Of a DNA stretch of 64,000 bases, positions 8,362-17,501 are shown one piece after another. The stretch spans positions 1,240,001 through 1,304,000 of the forward strand of contig NZ_JBGFSP010000003.1 in the NCBI RefSeq assembly GCF_041227145.1, given 5' to 3'. Source of the DNA: Bacteroides sp. AN502(2024). Lineage in GTDB: Bacteria; Bacteroidota; Bacteroidia; Bacteroidales; Bacteroidaceae. Under the pieces are notes generated by a model. It was given only the letters and a program-made list of their open reading frames with translations, searched no databases and was not told the origin of the DNA. Positions within the stretch are counted from its first letter, which is position 1, and each line of letters opens with the position of its first letter. Made by a program: the position numbers and the translations under genes.

Positions 8362-8400
8362 CATAGATTGATAAAGGGAATCCCTTTATTCTTAAGATAA

Positions 8401-9429
8401 TCAAAGCCAGATGGAGCCGGTTTCCACAGCTCCCGCCTGATAAGTATAGGAGTTGAACTCTTCAAGCGCCTCCTTCCATGTAAGATGGAAAGTTTGCATG
8501 ATGGAGTGTAGCGTGCGGTTGCTGTTTTCATCCAGGCTGTCCTCCCCGATCAGGTTCACATCAGCATCCGGGTCCACATCGACGAGCTCCTCGCGGCTCC
8601 AGAACACCACCACCGGGATACTCAGGTTAATATCCCATGTCCCACGCTGTAGCAATATTCCGGAGGGCTTGTAGAACGGGTCGAAGTCGTTTGTCTGCGG
8701 GTTCTTTTTGGAGTTGTAGCCGTGATATAGGCGAAGTTTCAAGTCAAACTCCTTGCGGTCCTTCAGGAACCGGATAACCCCCTTTAACCCTACCGGGTTG
8801 CTGCCTCCCGTTATTTCCGCCTCCTTGCCATGTTTGGTCTTGTCCCAGGGGGTGGTGTCCACATAGAGATAATCCACCAGTTTTTGGGGATCGTTGTCGT
8901 CGGCTTCCGGTTTCCCGTCAAAGGTCGGTCGCACATTTTCCGGGGTGAAGAAATGCTGGTGGATATGCTCCTGCCCGTTCTCTACGAACTGTCCGTTCAT
9001 CAGCTCTCCTTGGGTGTTGTAGTAATAGATAAACATCAGGTAGACAGGAGCGGGGGTGAAGTTGTCCCCATGGGTATAATTACCGTTTTTCTGCACGTAG
9101 AACTTACGCTGGCTTCCTTCGGCAAGAGCCCATCCGCTACCGGTTTTCAGTTCGTAAGTAATCTCTTGGATACGTCTCATGTATTTGGCGGGGGATTCCG
9201 GATTCTGGTGCGGACCGCCCACCTTCTGTATCTCGTTCCAGTCTGCGTGCAGGTGACATTCCACGAGGCGGACGGTCACTTTGGCCGGGTCCTCGTGCAA
9301 CTTGTTCTTCGTTTCGTTCTCAGGGGTTACGGGCTCCTTGCTGCAAGAGTTCAGCGACAGGCCCAGTGACACTCCTACCAGAAGTGTCCACACGGTTTTA
9401 CACATCATTGTTTTCATTTTTCTTTTCAT
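8401..9429 (-). CDS. His-containing lipoprotein linked to a TonB-dependent receptor
   Basis: A 342-residue predicted lipoprotein (lipobox LSLNSC, Cys near residue 29) ending at 8401. I do not recognise a named family. Visible features are a His-rich start of the mature protein (VECHLHADWNEIQK, GGPHQNPE), a second His cluster (GQEHIHQHFF) and an acidic loop (VDVDPDADVN). Such clusters suggest metal binding. It starts 28 bp after the TonB-dependent receptor stop, so the two are very likely co-transcribed and this may be the receptor's surface partner or a periplasmic metal carrier. The coding sequence is GC-rich like the rest of this operon. Confidence 0.7.
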   Translation of the reverse strand: MKRKMKTMMCKTVWTLLVGVSLGLSLNSCSKEPVTPENETKNKLHEDPAKVTVRLVECHLHADWNEIQKVGGPHQNPESPAKYMRRIQEITYELKTGSGWALAEGSQRKFYVQKNGNYTHGDNFTPAPVYLMFIYYYNTQGELMNGQFVENGQEHIHQHFFTPENVRPTFDGKPEADDNDPQKLVDYLYVDTTPWDKTKHGKEAEITGGSNPVGLKGVIRFLKDRKEFDLKLRLYHGYNSKKNPQTNDFDPFYKPSGILLQRGTWDINLSIPVVVFWSREELVDVDPDADVNLIGEDSLDENSNRTLHSIMQTFHLTWKEALEEFNSYTYQAGAVETGSIWL

Positions 9430-9457
9430 TTACTTGTTTGATGATCGTTGTTATACA

Positions 9458-11794
9458 TTAAAAAGTCCAGTTTATTCCGCAACGCACGTCACGCCCCATG
9501 TCATGTGCATAGTAACGCGAACGGTTGGTGTATTCCTTGTACTCTCGGTTCAGGAGGTTGTCGGCCGACAGCATGAACCGGATGGGGTGTCCCCGTTTCA
9601 CGGGAAGTTCAAGACCGGCGTCGAACCCCAGGAGATGGTACGCCGGGGGAGTGTAGGGGATAAGATCCGTGTCCGGGTCGAACCGTCTCTGTTTCGCCAC
9701 GAAGCGGTGCCTGATGTTCAGACGTAGCTTCGAACGCGATTTTGTCTGGTAGCTCCACGCAAGTTCGTGGCTGAAACGGAAGGAGGGGATATAGGGAAGG
9801 TAGTTCCCCTTCGTCCGTTCGTTGGCCCGTATGAGGGAGGTGATGGCACGGTAGTCCCATGAGCCGTTCGGAGTGAAACGCAGGTCAAGGTCTATGCCGC
9901 GAAAGAAAGCCGGGGTCTGCCTGTACCGGAAGACCGGATATGCTCCCGAAATCACGGTGACGGTCTCCTTCTCCGGACCGTCATAGATGTAGCGGTCCAC
10001 CCATTGCAGATAACCGTCCAGGTGGACGCTGAACACTCCGTTGCCGTAACGGAGGGAAGATATCCATTTGTAGCTTCTTTCCGAGTGCATCGTAGAATCC
10101 CCTCTGACAAACATCCCCGACCCGAGCTCGTTTCCGTTACTGTACAGCTCGTACACGTGCGGTGCCCGCCAGGCCAGCCCGAAGTTGGAGGTGAGCCTCC
10201 AGCACCGGGAAAGTTGATAGTGCCCCCCCAGACTGTAGGAGACGTTGTTGAACGTTCTGGTCCCGCCGTAGGGACTTCCCGTCCAGTCATACCCACTGGC
10301 ACGGGTTTCCTGCATATCCAGCCGGAGCCCCGCTTCAACCCCTCCCTTGGCCTGATGATACTTCCCGATTCCGTAGATCCCTGCCTGTGTCTCCGTGTAG
10401 TTCGGGATGACAGGTACGAATCCGGTACCCGCGCGACTGTGGTTCTCGATGAACATGACCTGGCCTCCCGCCTCGATCTGCCAGGAGTGGTAATCCCGTT
10501 TCCAGCGCAGGAGATGCTGGAAGGAATTCAAGTGCAGGGAAACCGCCGGAACATTGGAGTCCAGCCGCCGGACACGGTTCTCCTGCCGGTCGTCCTTCTG
10601 CCACGTACTTTGCCAGTGAATGTTTCCTCCGTTCTTCATTCCGAACCGTATCCTGCCGACAGCGCTCTGATGGGTGACCGTCTGGCTGGGAGGCCGGATA
10701 TCTCGGGAGAAGGGATCCGTGTGCAGGGGACGACCCAGCCGGATACGTTCTGCCAGCAGCTCCTCGCTACCCATCTGAGCGCTGAGCATCACTCCTGTCC
10801 GGGTGTGGAAGCGACTGTAGAGACCTTCCACTCTCAAGCGCCCGTGGTCGTAACCCAGAGAGGCGGAGGTGTGATATTCCCTGGTCCCGGTGTTGTTCAG
10901 AAGATAGTGCGCGGTGGAACGGTCTCCGGAATTCGACCAGGTGCCCTGCACGCGCCAAGCAAGATTGCCGGAGAAAGCACCTTCAAGTTGTCCGGTCGCC
11001 ACGTAACGCCGCCCGTTGCTTCCGTAAAGCGTGGAGATGCTCCCTTGCAGCGCCCGTTGTCTGAAAGGAAGGGGGGATTGCTCCATGACGATGATGCCTC
11101 CCAGGGCATCCGAGCCGTATCTTACCGCATCGGAGCCTTTGATTACCGAAACGGAGGTGCTGCCGTTCATGTCCAACTCGGGGGCATGGTCGGCACCCCA
11201 TTGCTGCCCCGTCTGACGGGCACCGTTATGGATGATCAGTATCCGGTTCCCGTACATTCCCTGGATGACGGGTTTGGATACGGTGGTTCCCGTGCTGATG
11301 GAACTCACCCCGCTGACGCGCTCGAGCAGGGTGGTCAGCGAGGTGCCCAGCGCGTTGCTGATCTCAGGGGATGAAAGGCGCCTGCTCACGGCGTTGGGTG
11401 ACGCCTCGCTGCGTTCACCGGTAACGACCACTTCCCCGAGTTTTTGTATATCCGGTGAGAGGCGTACGGTATATGTGCTGCTTTCTTTGAATGCTTCGTC
11501 CCAAAGCACACGCCGGGAGCTGTAACCCAGGCACTGCACGAGGACCGTATCCATGAAACACGTGCCATGACCGAGAACAATCGTTCCACGAGGGGAACTG
11601 ACAAGTAATCGTTCCCCGGTCAGGATATAGGCTCCCTCAATGGGAAGCCCGCTTTCCCGGTCAATGACCAGCAAGGTATCGCGTGTACCTATCGGTGGGC
11701 GAGTCTCCTGTACCTGTGCTTCCAGGGGGGAAGAGACGATACAGAGGCAGGCAACCGGTAGGCACGCATACTGTAAATATGCATGAAATGTCAT
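9458..11794 (-). CDS. TonB-dependent outer-membrane receptor (probable metal or metal-chelate uptake)
   Basis: A 778-residue receptor. A signal peptide (about 1-26) is followed by a short carboxypeptidase-like strand domain (about 38-108), then the plug with GEVVVTGERSE, KPVIQGMYGNRILIIHNGAR and SVSVIKGSDAVRYGSDALGG, and a C-terminal barrel ending in the terminal Phe (GINWTF). The barrel end (SADNLLNREYKEYTNRSRYY) is typical of siderophore or zinc-type receptors rather than SusC, which is longer and pairs with SusD. Neighbouring His-rich proteins favour a metal substrate such as zinc or copper, but nothing in the receptor proves it. The sequence is strikingly GC-rich, and long antisense frames appear as a by-product. 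Confidence 0.85.
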   Translation of the reverse strand: MTFHAYLQYACLPVACLCIVSSPLEAQVQETRPPIGTRDTLLVIDRESGLPIEGAYILTGERLLVSSPRGTIVLGHGTCFMDTVLVQCLGYSSRRVLWDEAFKESSTYTVRLSPDIQKLGEVVVTGERSEASPNAVSRRLSSPEISNALGTSLTTLLERVSGVSSISTGTTVSKPVIQGMYGNRILIIHNGARQTGQQWGADHAPELDMNGSTSVSVIKGSDAVRYGSDALGGIIVMEQSPLPFRQRALQGSISTLYGSNGRRYVATGQLEGAFSGNLAWRVQGTWSNSGDRSTAHYLLNNTGTREYHTSASLGYDHGRLRVEGLYSRFHTRTGVMLSAQMGSEELLAERIRLGRPLHTDPFSRDIRPPSQTVTHQSAVGRIRFGMKNGGNIHWQSTWQKDDRQENRVRRLDSNVPAVSLHLNSFQHLLRWKRDYHSWQIEAGGQVMFIENHSRAGTGFVPVIPNYTETQAGIYGIGKYHQAKGGVEAGLRLDMQETRASGYDWTGSPYGGTRTFNNVSYSLGGHYQLSRCWRLTSNFGLAWRAPHVYELYSNGNELGSGMFVRGDSTMHSERSYKWISSLRYGNGVFSVHLDGYLQWVDRYIYDGPEKETVTVISGAYPVFRYRQTPAFFRGIDLDLRFTPNGSWDYRAITSLIRANERTKGNYLPYIPSFRFSHELAWSYQTKSRSKLRLNIRHRFVAKQRRFDPDTDLIPYTPPAYHLLGFDAGLELPVKRGHPIRFMLSADNLLNREYKEYTNRSRYYAHDMGRDVRCGINWTF

Positions 11795-11892
11795 ACTCTA
11801 AAAATTATAAACGGATGATAACGGGTTAAGATAGGGGCATAAAAAGCCCTGGCATGCCATCACTGCGATGGTATGCGAACCCTTCAAGGGAT

Positions 11893-12225
11893 TTATGACA
11901 GATGCATGGGAGGTGCACGGAGGAAATGCGGGAAAAGAGTGACGATGACATCTTTTTCCCCGGGGATAAGATAGTCGACAGCGTTTCCGGTCGGAACATA
12001 ATCGTATTCCAAAGCCTCCGCCTCGATAAACGGGGAGAGGGTAAAGAGACAGATGGGACAATCTCCCGAAGAATCATGATGGGAGTGTCCCTGTTCGTCA
12101 TAGGGTACATACGAATGTTCCTCGTGAACATGAAAGGCTTTCACGAGGAAAAAGGGCATCAATGTTAGCAACAACATGCATGCTATGACACCCCGCTGTC
12201 TTTGTCTTTTTTTCGTATGATCCAT
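11893..12225 (-). CDS. Small His-rich secreted or membrane-anchored protein
   Basis: A 110-residue protein with a basic N-terminus (KKRQRQRG), one hydrophobic segment (VIACMLLLTLMPFFLVKAF) and a His-rich mature start (HVHEEHSYVP, then GHSHHD) followed by a CPICLF motif. His clusters plus a CxxC pair suggest metal binding in the periplasm. It is the first gene of the GC-rich operon, about 100 bp before the TonB-dependent receptor. I know similar His/Cys small proteins beside Bacteroidetes TonB receptors but no assigned function. An internal start at 12177 is possible but would remove the basic region. Confidence 0.65.
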   Translation of the reverse strand: MDHTKKRQRQRGVIACMLLLTLMPFFLVKAFHVHEEHSYVPYDEQGHSHHDSSGDCPICLFTLSPFIEAEALEYDYVPTGNAVDYLIPGEKDVIVTLFPHFLRAPPMHLS

Positions 12226-12232
12226 TAATCGG

Positions 12233-12263
12233 CAAAATTAGCACTTTAATTTATGACTCGCAA
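12233..12263 (-). promoter_or_regulatory. Candidate promoter of the GC-rich operon
   Basis: On the minus strand TTG (12263-12261) is separated by 20 bp from TAATTTTG (12240-12233). Transcription from it would begin within a few bases of the ATG at 12225, implying an almost leaderless mRNA. The start codon or this promoter call may therefore be wrong. Confidence 0.4.
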
Positions 12264-12294
12264 TACCTACAAATGGTGATTTGTAAGGCGAATA

Positions 12295-12399
12295 TCCTGA
12301 GGTCGTCTAACAGGTCTCAGTAATTAGAAGTCACCCCTGAAAAGCATATTCTGGCAGGGCTGAAATCGTTAAAATAGGACTTGTTAGACAGCCTCAGGA
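12295..12399. repeat. Small palindromic repeat, copy 1 (MITE-like)
   Basis: The ends TCCTGAGG..GTCTAACA and TGTTAGACAGCCTCAGGA are inverted repeats, with one small indel. The inside reads AGTAATTAGAAGTCACCCCTG, then an imperfect hairpin, then TGAAATCGTTAAAATAGGAC. The same element occurs in opposite orientation at 31293-31400, so this is a dispersed element rather than a unique terminator. Confidence 0.8.
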
Positions 12400-12477
12400 C
12401 AAAACTGAAAATCAAAAGTAAACCGTCCGTCAGCCGAATATTCGGCAACGGCGGTTCACTCCGGTCTGAACAAACCC

Positions 12478-14082
12478 TTATCTCGTCAGATTCGGATTTC
12501 TCTGGGAGTCCATATCAGGATATGGAAGATACATCAGATTGTCATTCCATACTTTGTTCGTATATTCTACTGATTCCCTTACCTTAATCCCTTCGGCGAC
12601 TTCAACATCCATATTCTTGGCTCTTTCCTCAAAGGTGTCTTTCAGCCTGTTCATTCGGAACTGATCTGCACGTCGTGTTACAAGGGCTACCCAATAGCCT
12701 GCCACTTCCCACCCATGTTCTTTATAAGCCGCTTCGGCAAGATCATCTGCTGAAAGTCCGTTCAGCGGTTCCAATCCGGCACGTTGGCGGACATCATTCA
12801 GACACTTGAATGCCAGCTCATCGGTTTGCCCGGTCCTGGCCTTAGCCTCCGCATACCACAACAAAACTTCCGAATAACGTATGATTCTATGCCGATGATC
12901 ATTGCACAAGTTCTGGCTGGCCGGTAGTTTATAATCATATGGAGCATTGACATTCACTTTGGAAACAGGGTCCCAGTTGACAGAGAATATACTGAACATC
13001 GGGTGGCGTTCCGGAACGACAGGTGTACCGTCCTCTTTTAACTTCCACCAGTCAACCAAGGTTCCGTTTTTCAGGCGAATCTTGGGATCATAAGTCGCAT
13101 CCTTTCTCGGACCGTCAGGAAACTCTTTCCAGAAACGAATTTCCCCCCAAGCGTCTCCCCAGCCACCTAACGATTCAAATTGGTTACAAGAAGTAAGCTC
13201 AGAATCCTGAGCCCAATCCACGAATGGTGAATAGTTTATGCCGAGCACCGTTTCATTATTATAGTTATTACTCATCGCATACACATTTTTATACTCTTCA
13301 TCGAGTTCGTATTCGTATTCACCCTTGTTTACACCCTCAATGACCTCCTTCGCCTTTTCGGCCGCCTTTGCATAATATTCCGTTTTATTCATCGGCCAAC
13401 CGGCCATAGCCATATACACTGCCGCCAAAGTAGATTTTACCGCCTGACGGGTTACGTATACATTCACTCCGTTCAGAAAGCGGGGGCTACCGCTGTATCT
13501 CGTAGGTAATACGGCCTCAGCTTCGGTCAGGTCCTGTACAATATAACCGTATACTTCCTCTACCGGGGTTAGGGGTTTGGTATAATCATCGTTGACATTG
13601 TCCAGATTCATCGGCAGCGGTCCCCAAAGTCGCACCAGAGTAAAATAAGCGTATGCTCTCCAGAATTTAGCCTGCCCGAGGGCGATATTTATCTCATCCT
13701 GAGTGGTCGGTGTTTTAGACGCTCCCAGTATGATCAAATTGGCTGCCTTTACAATGGCATAATGCATGTTCCACGCATCTTTCACTCCCTTGTTATTGTT
13801 AACAGCGGCAAACTTGTCCATTTCTGCTGCAGGCTGCTTGTTACTGCCAGGATTGGTCGTAATATCATCTCCCTGCCATTGGGGTAATTGCATATTTGTA
13901 TATATCTGGGAAGCATTAACCTTCTGATAAAGTGCATATACACTCATGTTTAGCTCATCCTGAGTGGAGAAGAAGGTTTCCGGGGTGAGTTTGCCTCTGG
14001 GATCTTCTGTTAAAAAATCATTGCATGATATCAGTGAGAATGACAGAGCAACCACAGTACTTGCTATTGTTTTTATTTTCAT
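12478..14082 (-). CDS. SusD/RagB-family nutrient-binding lipoprotein
   Basis: A 534-residue SusD homologue. The lipobox SLISC gives Cys20, followed by NDFLTEDPRGKLTPETFF, the standard SusD start. The helical TPR-like body includes FWRAYAYFTLVRLWG and the C-terminal lobe RYSEVLLWYAEAKARTGQ, both conserved in the family. It begins 18 bp after the SusC gene and should form the lid of that transporter at the outer membrane. No enzyme gene accompanies the pair on either side, so the substrate cannot be predicted. Confidence 0.93.
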   Translation of the reverse strand: MKIKTIASTVVALSFSLISCNDFLTEDPRGKLTPETFFSTQDELNMSVYALYQKVNASQIYTNMQLPQWQGDDITTNPGSNKQPAAEMDKFAAVNNNKGVKDAWNMHYAIVKAANLIILGASKTPTTQDEINIALGQAKFWRAYAYFTLVRLWGPLPMNLDNVNDDYTKPLTPVEEVYGYIVQDLTEAEAVLPTRYSGSPRFLNGVNVYVTRQAVKSTLAAVYMAMAGWPMNKTEYYAKAAEKAKEVIEGVNKGEYEYELDEEYKNVYAMSNNYNNETVLGINYSPFVDWAQDSELTSCNQFESLGGWGDAWGEIRFWKEFPDGPRKDATYDPKIRLKNGTLVDWWKLKEDGTPVVPERHPMFSIFSVNWDPVSKVNVNAPYDYKLPASQNLCNDHRHRIIRYSEVLLWYAEAKARTGQTDELAFKCLNDVRQRAGLEPLNGLSADDLAEAAYKEHGWEVAGYWVALVTRRADQFRMNRLKDTFEERAKNMDVEVAEGIKVRESVEYTNKVWNDNLMYLPYPDMDSQRNPNLTR

Positions 14083-14100
14083 AAGTTTTTCTTTTTAGAT

Positions 14101-17097
14101 TTAAAAATTCATTCGGAGACCGAATGTGAATGTTCTCGGGGAGGGATAGGCACCCATGTCAATACCCGCGTCCACGTCTACGCTGCTGTTCGAGAAGGTA
14201 CTGCCGGTTGGATCCATTCCCTTATACCCGCTTATTGTAAAAAGGTTCTGACAGCCGAAAGTAAGCCGTAAATCAGCGAATCCCGTTGTCTTTTTGGGGA
14301 AAGTGTATGAAAGACTGATATTCTCCAGACGAAGGAAATTTGCGTTCTCCAACCATTTGGTTGAAACCGGCTGTAGATTATTCCCACCTTTAGTCAGACT
14401 CGGATATATTGCCGAAGAACCTATCTTGTCAAATCCATTCAGATAAGCATCTGCTAGAGTTACGAAACGGGAATTCCCTTCGGCCGAAGCCATCGTGTAC
14501 CTTACAAGATTCAAACGTTTGGCTCCAAAAGAACCGCTGAAGAACAGGTTCAGATCCCAGTTTTTATAAGACAGGGAGTTATTCCATCCCAAGGTGAAAT
14601 CAGGATTAGCCTTTCCGATAACTTTCCGGTCGCCACCGTCTATTATACTATTGTTGTCTACGTCCTTGTAGGTATCATGTCCTTTTTCATCCAGACCGGT
14701 CCATTCATAGCCCCAAAAAGTACCAATAGCCTCACCCGGCTTGATAATGGTGGCATAATCAACCATACCGGCAGCCGGACTGGAGCCGTTGATGAAGTCA
14801 TTCTCACCACCGGAAAGGCGTTCCACACGGTTCTTCAAATAAGTACCGTTCAAGGTGGAGGTCCATTGGAATCGGTCATTCTGAATTATCCGGGCGGTCA
14901 CACTCAAATCGACACCACGATTACTGATCTCACCGTCATTCACCCAAAAAGAGTTACCGCCGACATATCCGGGAATACTTCTTTTAAGCAGCGCGTCAGT
15001 AGTGAGCTTGTAGAAATAGTCCACGCTGAAATTCAGTCTCCTGTCGAATAGGGAGAACTCCAGACCTAGGTCGAATTGTTTGGTCTTCTCCCACGTGAGA
15101 TCAGGAGTCGCTATGTCATTTGCCCAATAACCGGTAAAATTACTGTTAGTCCCAAAATTGTATGCAGTAGCACTCATAAGGCCCATGGTTGCGTAGGGAC
15201 TGATGGCCTGACTACCCACAATACCATAACTGGCGCGAAGTTTAATGTCCTGAATCGTGGAAATATCCTTCATGAAATCCTCATTGCTCAACGTCCAGGC
15301 TGCGGCAATGGAGGGGAAATATCCCCATTTTTTCTTGGCGAAGCGAGAAGAACCATCGGCACGGAAAGTGCCGGTAAGCATATAACGCTCCTTGTAATTG
15401 TACATGATACGGGCAACTCCCGACATCAGCGCCCATTGGCTGTAACTGTTGCTTCCATCACGGGAGGAGGCCATGCCTATATTCCACCAGCCCACACCTT
15501 CGGTCAGTAGATTGTTCCCCGTTATACCGATTGTTCTGGTTTCAGAAGAAGCCACCTCATATACAGCTGTGGCTGTCAGATGGTGGTCATTCCAAGAATC
15601 TGTATATGTCAGATTGTTGGAGCTTTGCAGCATCAGGCGGTAAGTGTCATTATTACCCATGCCACTCTTGGTTCCTACTCTTTTGGAACTGAAACTATAA
15701 CTTTTCCCGTCATAATAGTCCACCCCATTGGTTGTGGTGAATGTCAGGCCTTTTATTATATTGAAGCGTAAATCCACACGCCCATTGAAAACGTTGGTCA
15801 TTGTCTCTCCCGACTGCAATTTTAGGATGCCGACCGGGTTGGAGGCTATGGAATTATAAATATCAGTATTATAATTCCCATTCTCGGATCTCATCGTCAT
15901 TGTCGGTGAATAGTTTAAAGCGATCCATATTGGATTATCCTTATTCGATGCGAAGGAACTGCCATGACGGATACCGTGAGAGGCATTGATGTCCGCCGTG
16001 ATATGCAGCCAGTCGGCAAGCTGTGAGGAGAGATTCATCTTTGCTGAGTAACGCTCGTTCTTCGATTCAATGACCACCCCCTCCTGACTCATATAGTTGG
16101 CAGAAATATAATATTGCGTCTTCTCACTACCATTCGATACGGCCAATTTGTAATTCTGGGTAACCCCCGTGCGGAAGATCTCATCCTGCCAGTCGATACC
16201 GGCTGAGCCATTCTGGTAAGAACGCAATTCATCATCTGAAAAATCAATGCCCTTGACCTCCTTCAATGCCAGGGCGTAATCGTATGCCTCAAGGATATCG
16301 TATCTTTTGTATACATTGGAAATCCCCACTGATGCATCAAACATGATTTCACGCACACCGGCCTTGCCACTCTTAGTCGTGATCAGAACAACTCCATTCG
16401 ATCCTCTGGAACCATATATGGCAGTAGAAGAAGCATCCTTGAGAACCTGCATCGAACGGATGTCCTCAGGATTGATACCATCCAAACCACTTTCCCGGAC
16501 AATGCCATCTACCACATACAAAGGGTCGTTACTTTTGCTGATAGAGTTGGCACCGCGTACGCGGATTTTCACACTTCCTCCCGGAACACCGCTATTCTCA
16601 ACATGGACGCCACTGACACGTCCCTGAAGGGCATCGGTAACCCGAGTTATCGGCTGGTCCTTGAAATTTTTGTTGTCTAGTACAGCCACCGATCCCGCCA
16701 TATCTGCCTTTTTTACAGTACCATAACCAATTACAACCACTTCATCAAGTATTTCGGCATCTTCCTTTAATACTACATTCAAAGGACCTCCTGTCCAAGG
16801 AATTTCACGAGTCTGGTAGCCGACATAAGAGACAATAATGATATCGCCCTTTTTTACATTCTTCAGGGAAAAATCGCCGTCAAGTCCTGTGATACTGCCG
16901 TTCGTCGTCCCTTTGACGAGCACCGATGCACCGATAATGCTTTCACCATTGGCATCTTTGACAACTCCTTGACAAATATCACTCTGTTGTATTATTTCCT
17001 CCTTTAGAGAAGGATAATCATGGAACGCATGAGCCTGTATTCCACATAAAAGCGAAAGTGATAGAATTACCCTCGCTGTTTTTTGACGTGTATTCAT
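14101..17097 (-). CDS. SusC/RagA-family TonB-linked outer-membrane transporter
   Basis: A 998-residue SusC homologue. The signal peptide is followed by a carboxypeptidase-regulatory-like domain (VVKDANGESIIGASVLVKGT), a TonB-box/plug region (EVVVIGYGTVKKADMAGSV, PLYVVDGIVRESGL, LKDASSTAIYGSRGSNGVV) and a C-terminal barrel ending in FGLRMNF. The length is normal for the family. It pairs with the SusD gene downstream. No sigma/anti-sigma or hybrid sensor gene is adjacent, so its regulation is not apparent. Confidence 0.95.
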   Translation of the reverse strand: MNTRQKTARVILSLSLLCGIQAHAFHDYPSLKEEIIQQSDICQGVVKDANGESIIGASVLVKGTTNGSITGLDGDFSLKNVKKGDIIIVSYVGYQTREIPWTGGPLNVVLKEDAEILDEVVVIGYGTVKKADMAGSVAVLDNKNFKDQPITRVTDALQGRVSGVHVENSGVPGGSVKIRVRGANSISKSNDPLYVVDGIVRESGLDGINPEDIRSMQVLKDASSTAIYGSRGSNGVVLITTKSGKAGVREIMFDASVGISNVYKRYDILEAYDYALALKEVKGIDFSDDELRSYQNGSAGIDWQDEIFRTGVTQNYKLAVSNGSEKTQYYISANYMSQEGVVIESKNERYSAKMNLSSQLADWLHITADINASHGIRHGSSFASNKDNPIWIALNYSPTMTMRSENGNYNTDIYNSIASNPVGILKLQSGETMTNVFNGRVDLRFNIIKGLTFTTTNGVDYYDGKSYSFSSKRVGTKSGMGNNDTYRLMLQSSNNLTYTDSWNDHHLTATAVYEVASSETRTIGITGNNLLTEGVGWWNIGMASSRDGSNSYSQWALMSGVARIMYNYKERYMLTGTFRADGSSRFAKKKWGYFPSIAAAWTLSNEDFMKDISTIQDIKLRASYGIVGSQAISPYATMGLMSATAYNFGTNSNFTGYWANDIATPDLTWEKTKQFDLGLEFSLFDRRLNFSVDYFYKLTTDALLKRSIPGYVGGNSFWVNDGEISNRGVDLSVTARIIQNDRFQWTSTLNGTYLKNRVERLSGGENDFINGSSPAAGMVDYATIIKPGEAIGTFWGYEWTGLDEKGHDTYKDVDNNSIIDGGDRKVIGKANPDFTLGWNNSLSYKNWDLNLFFSGSFGAKRLNLVRYTMASAEGNSRFVTLADAYLNGFDKIGSSAIYPSLTKGGNNLQPVSTKWLENANFLRLENISLSYTFPKKTTGFADLRLTFGCQNLFTISGYKGMDPTGSTFSNSSVDVDAGIDMGAYPSPRTFTFGLRMNF

Positions 17098-17393
17098 AAA
17101 TTATTTAGTTTGAATTAAAAAATTCGATAAAAAAGAATGTAAGTCGATAATAGTAAACGAGTTGTATATGGTAAATACAATATGCTTATTGAATGAGATT
17201 TACAGTCTATTACATTTTTTTTTGCAAAGTAAAAACATGATAAAAGATAATCTGTTATCATTTAGATTCTATTATTTGTCAATGTAGTCCAAATATTTGG
17301 GCTGCACAATGATATGATTGTACATGTCCGATACGCTCTCAGAACTCCTGTTTGATAATCGGAAAGGCAGACACCCATCTGGTGAAATATCAT
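17098..17393. other. Intergenic region upstream of the SusC gene
   Basis: AT-rich, with a poly-T run near 17216-17223 and a minus-strand TTACTTTGC (17224-17232) that differs from the -7 consensus at one base. This may be the promoter of the SusC-SusD pair. No gene is seen. Confidence 0.3.
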
Positions 17394-17437
17394 AAAAAAA
17401 GGGCGAGCATACCGAATTTTACTTGGTACCCTCGCCC
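17394..17437 (-). terminator. Rho-independent terminator of the cytolysin-like gene
   Basis: GGGCGAG (17401-17407) pairs with CTCGCCC (17431-17437), extended inwards by TACC/GGTA. On the minus strand the stem is followed directly by a run of seven T. It separates the cytolysin-like gene from the SusC-SusD pair transcriptionally. Confidence 0.85.
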
Positions 17438-17501
17438 ATCTATTGAATAGTTACAAGAATTTAGAGAGCTGTCCACGCTATGCAGGTGGTACGAATCTGT
17501 T

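Noticed and set aside
7445..8400. Several frames of 80-120 codons inside the repeat array as proteins
   Set aside because: They exist only because 42 is a multiple of three; the 41-bp units break every frame and there is no start-site context.
10004..11374. A 456-codon plus-strand frame
   Set aside because: It is antisense to the TonB-dependent receptor and reflects the high GC there; it has no domain or signal.
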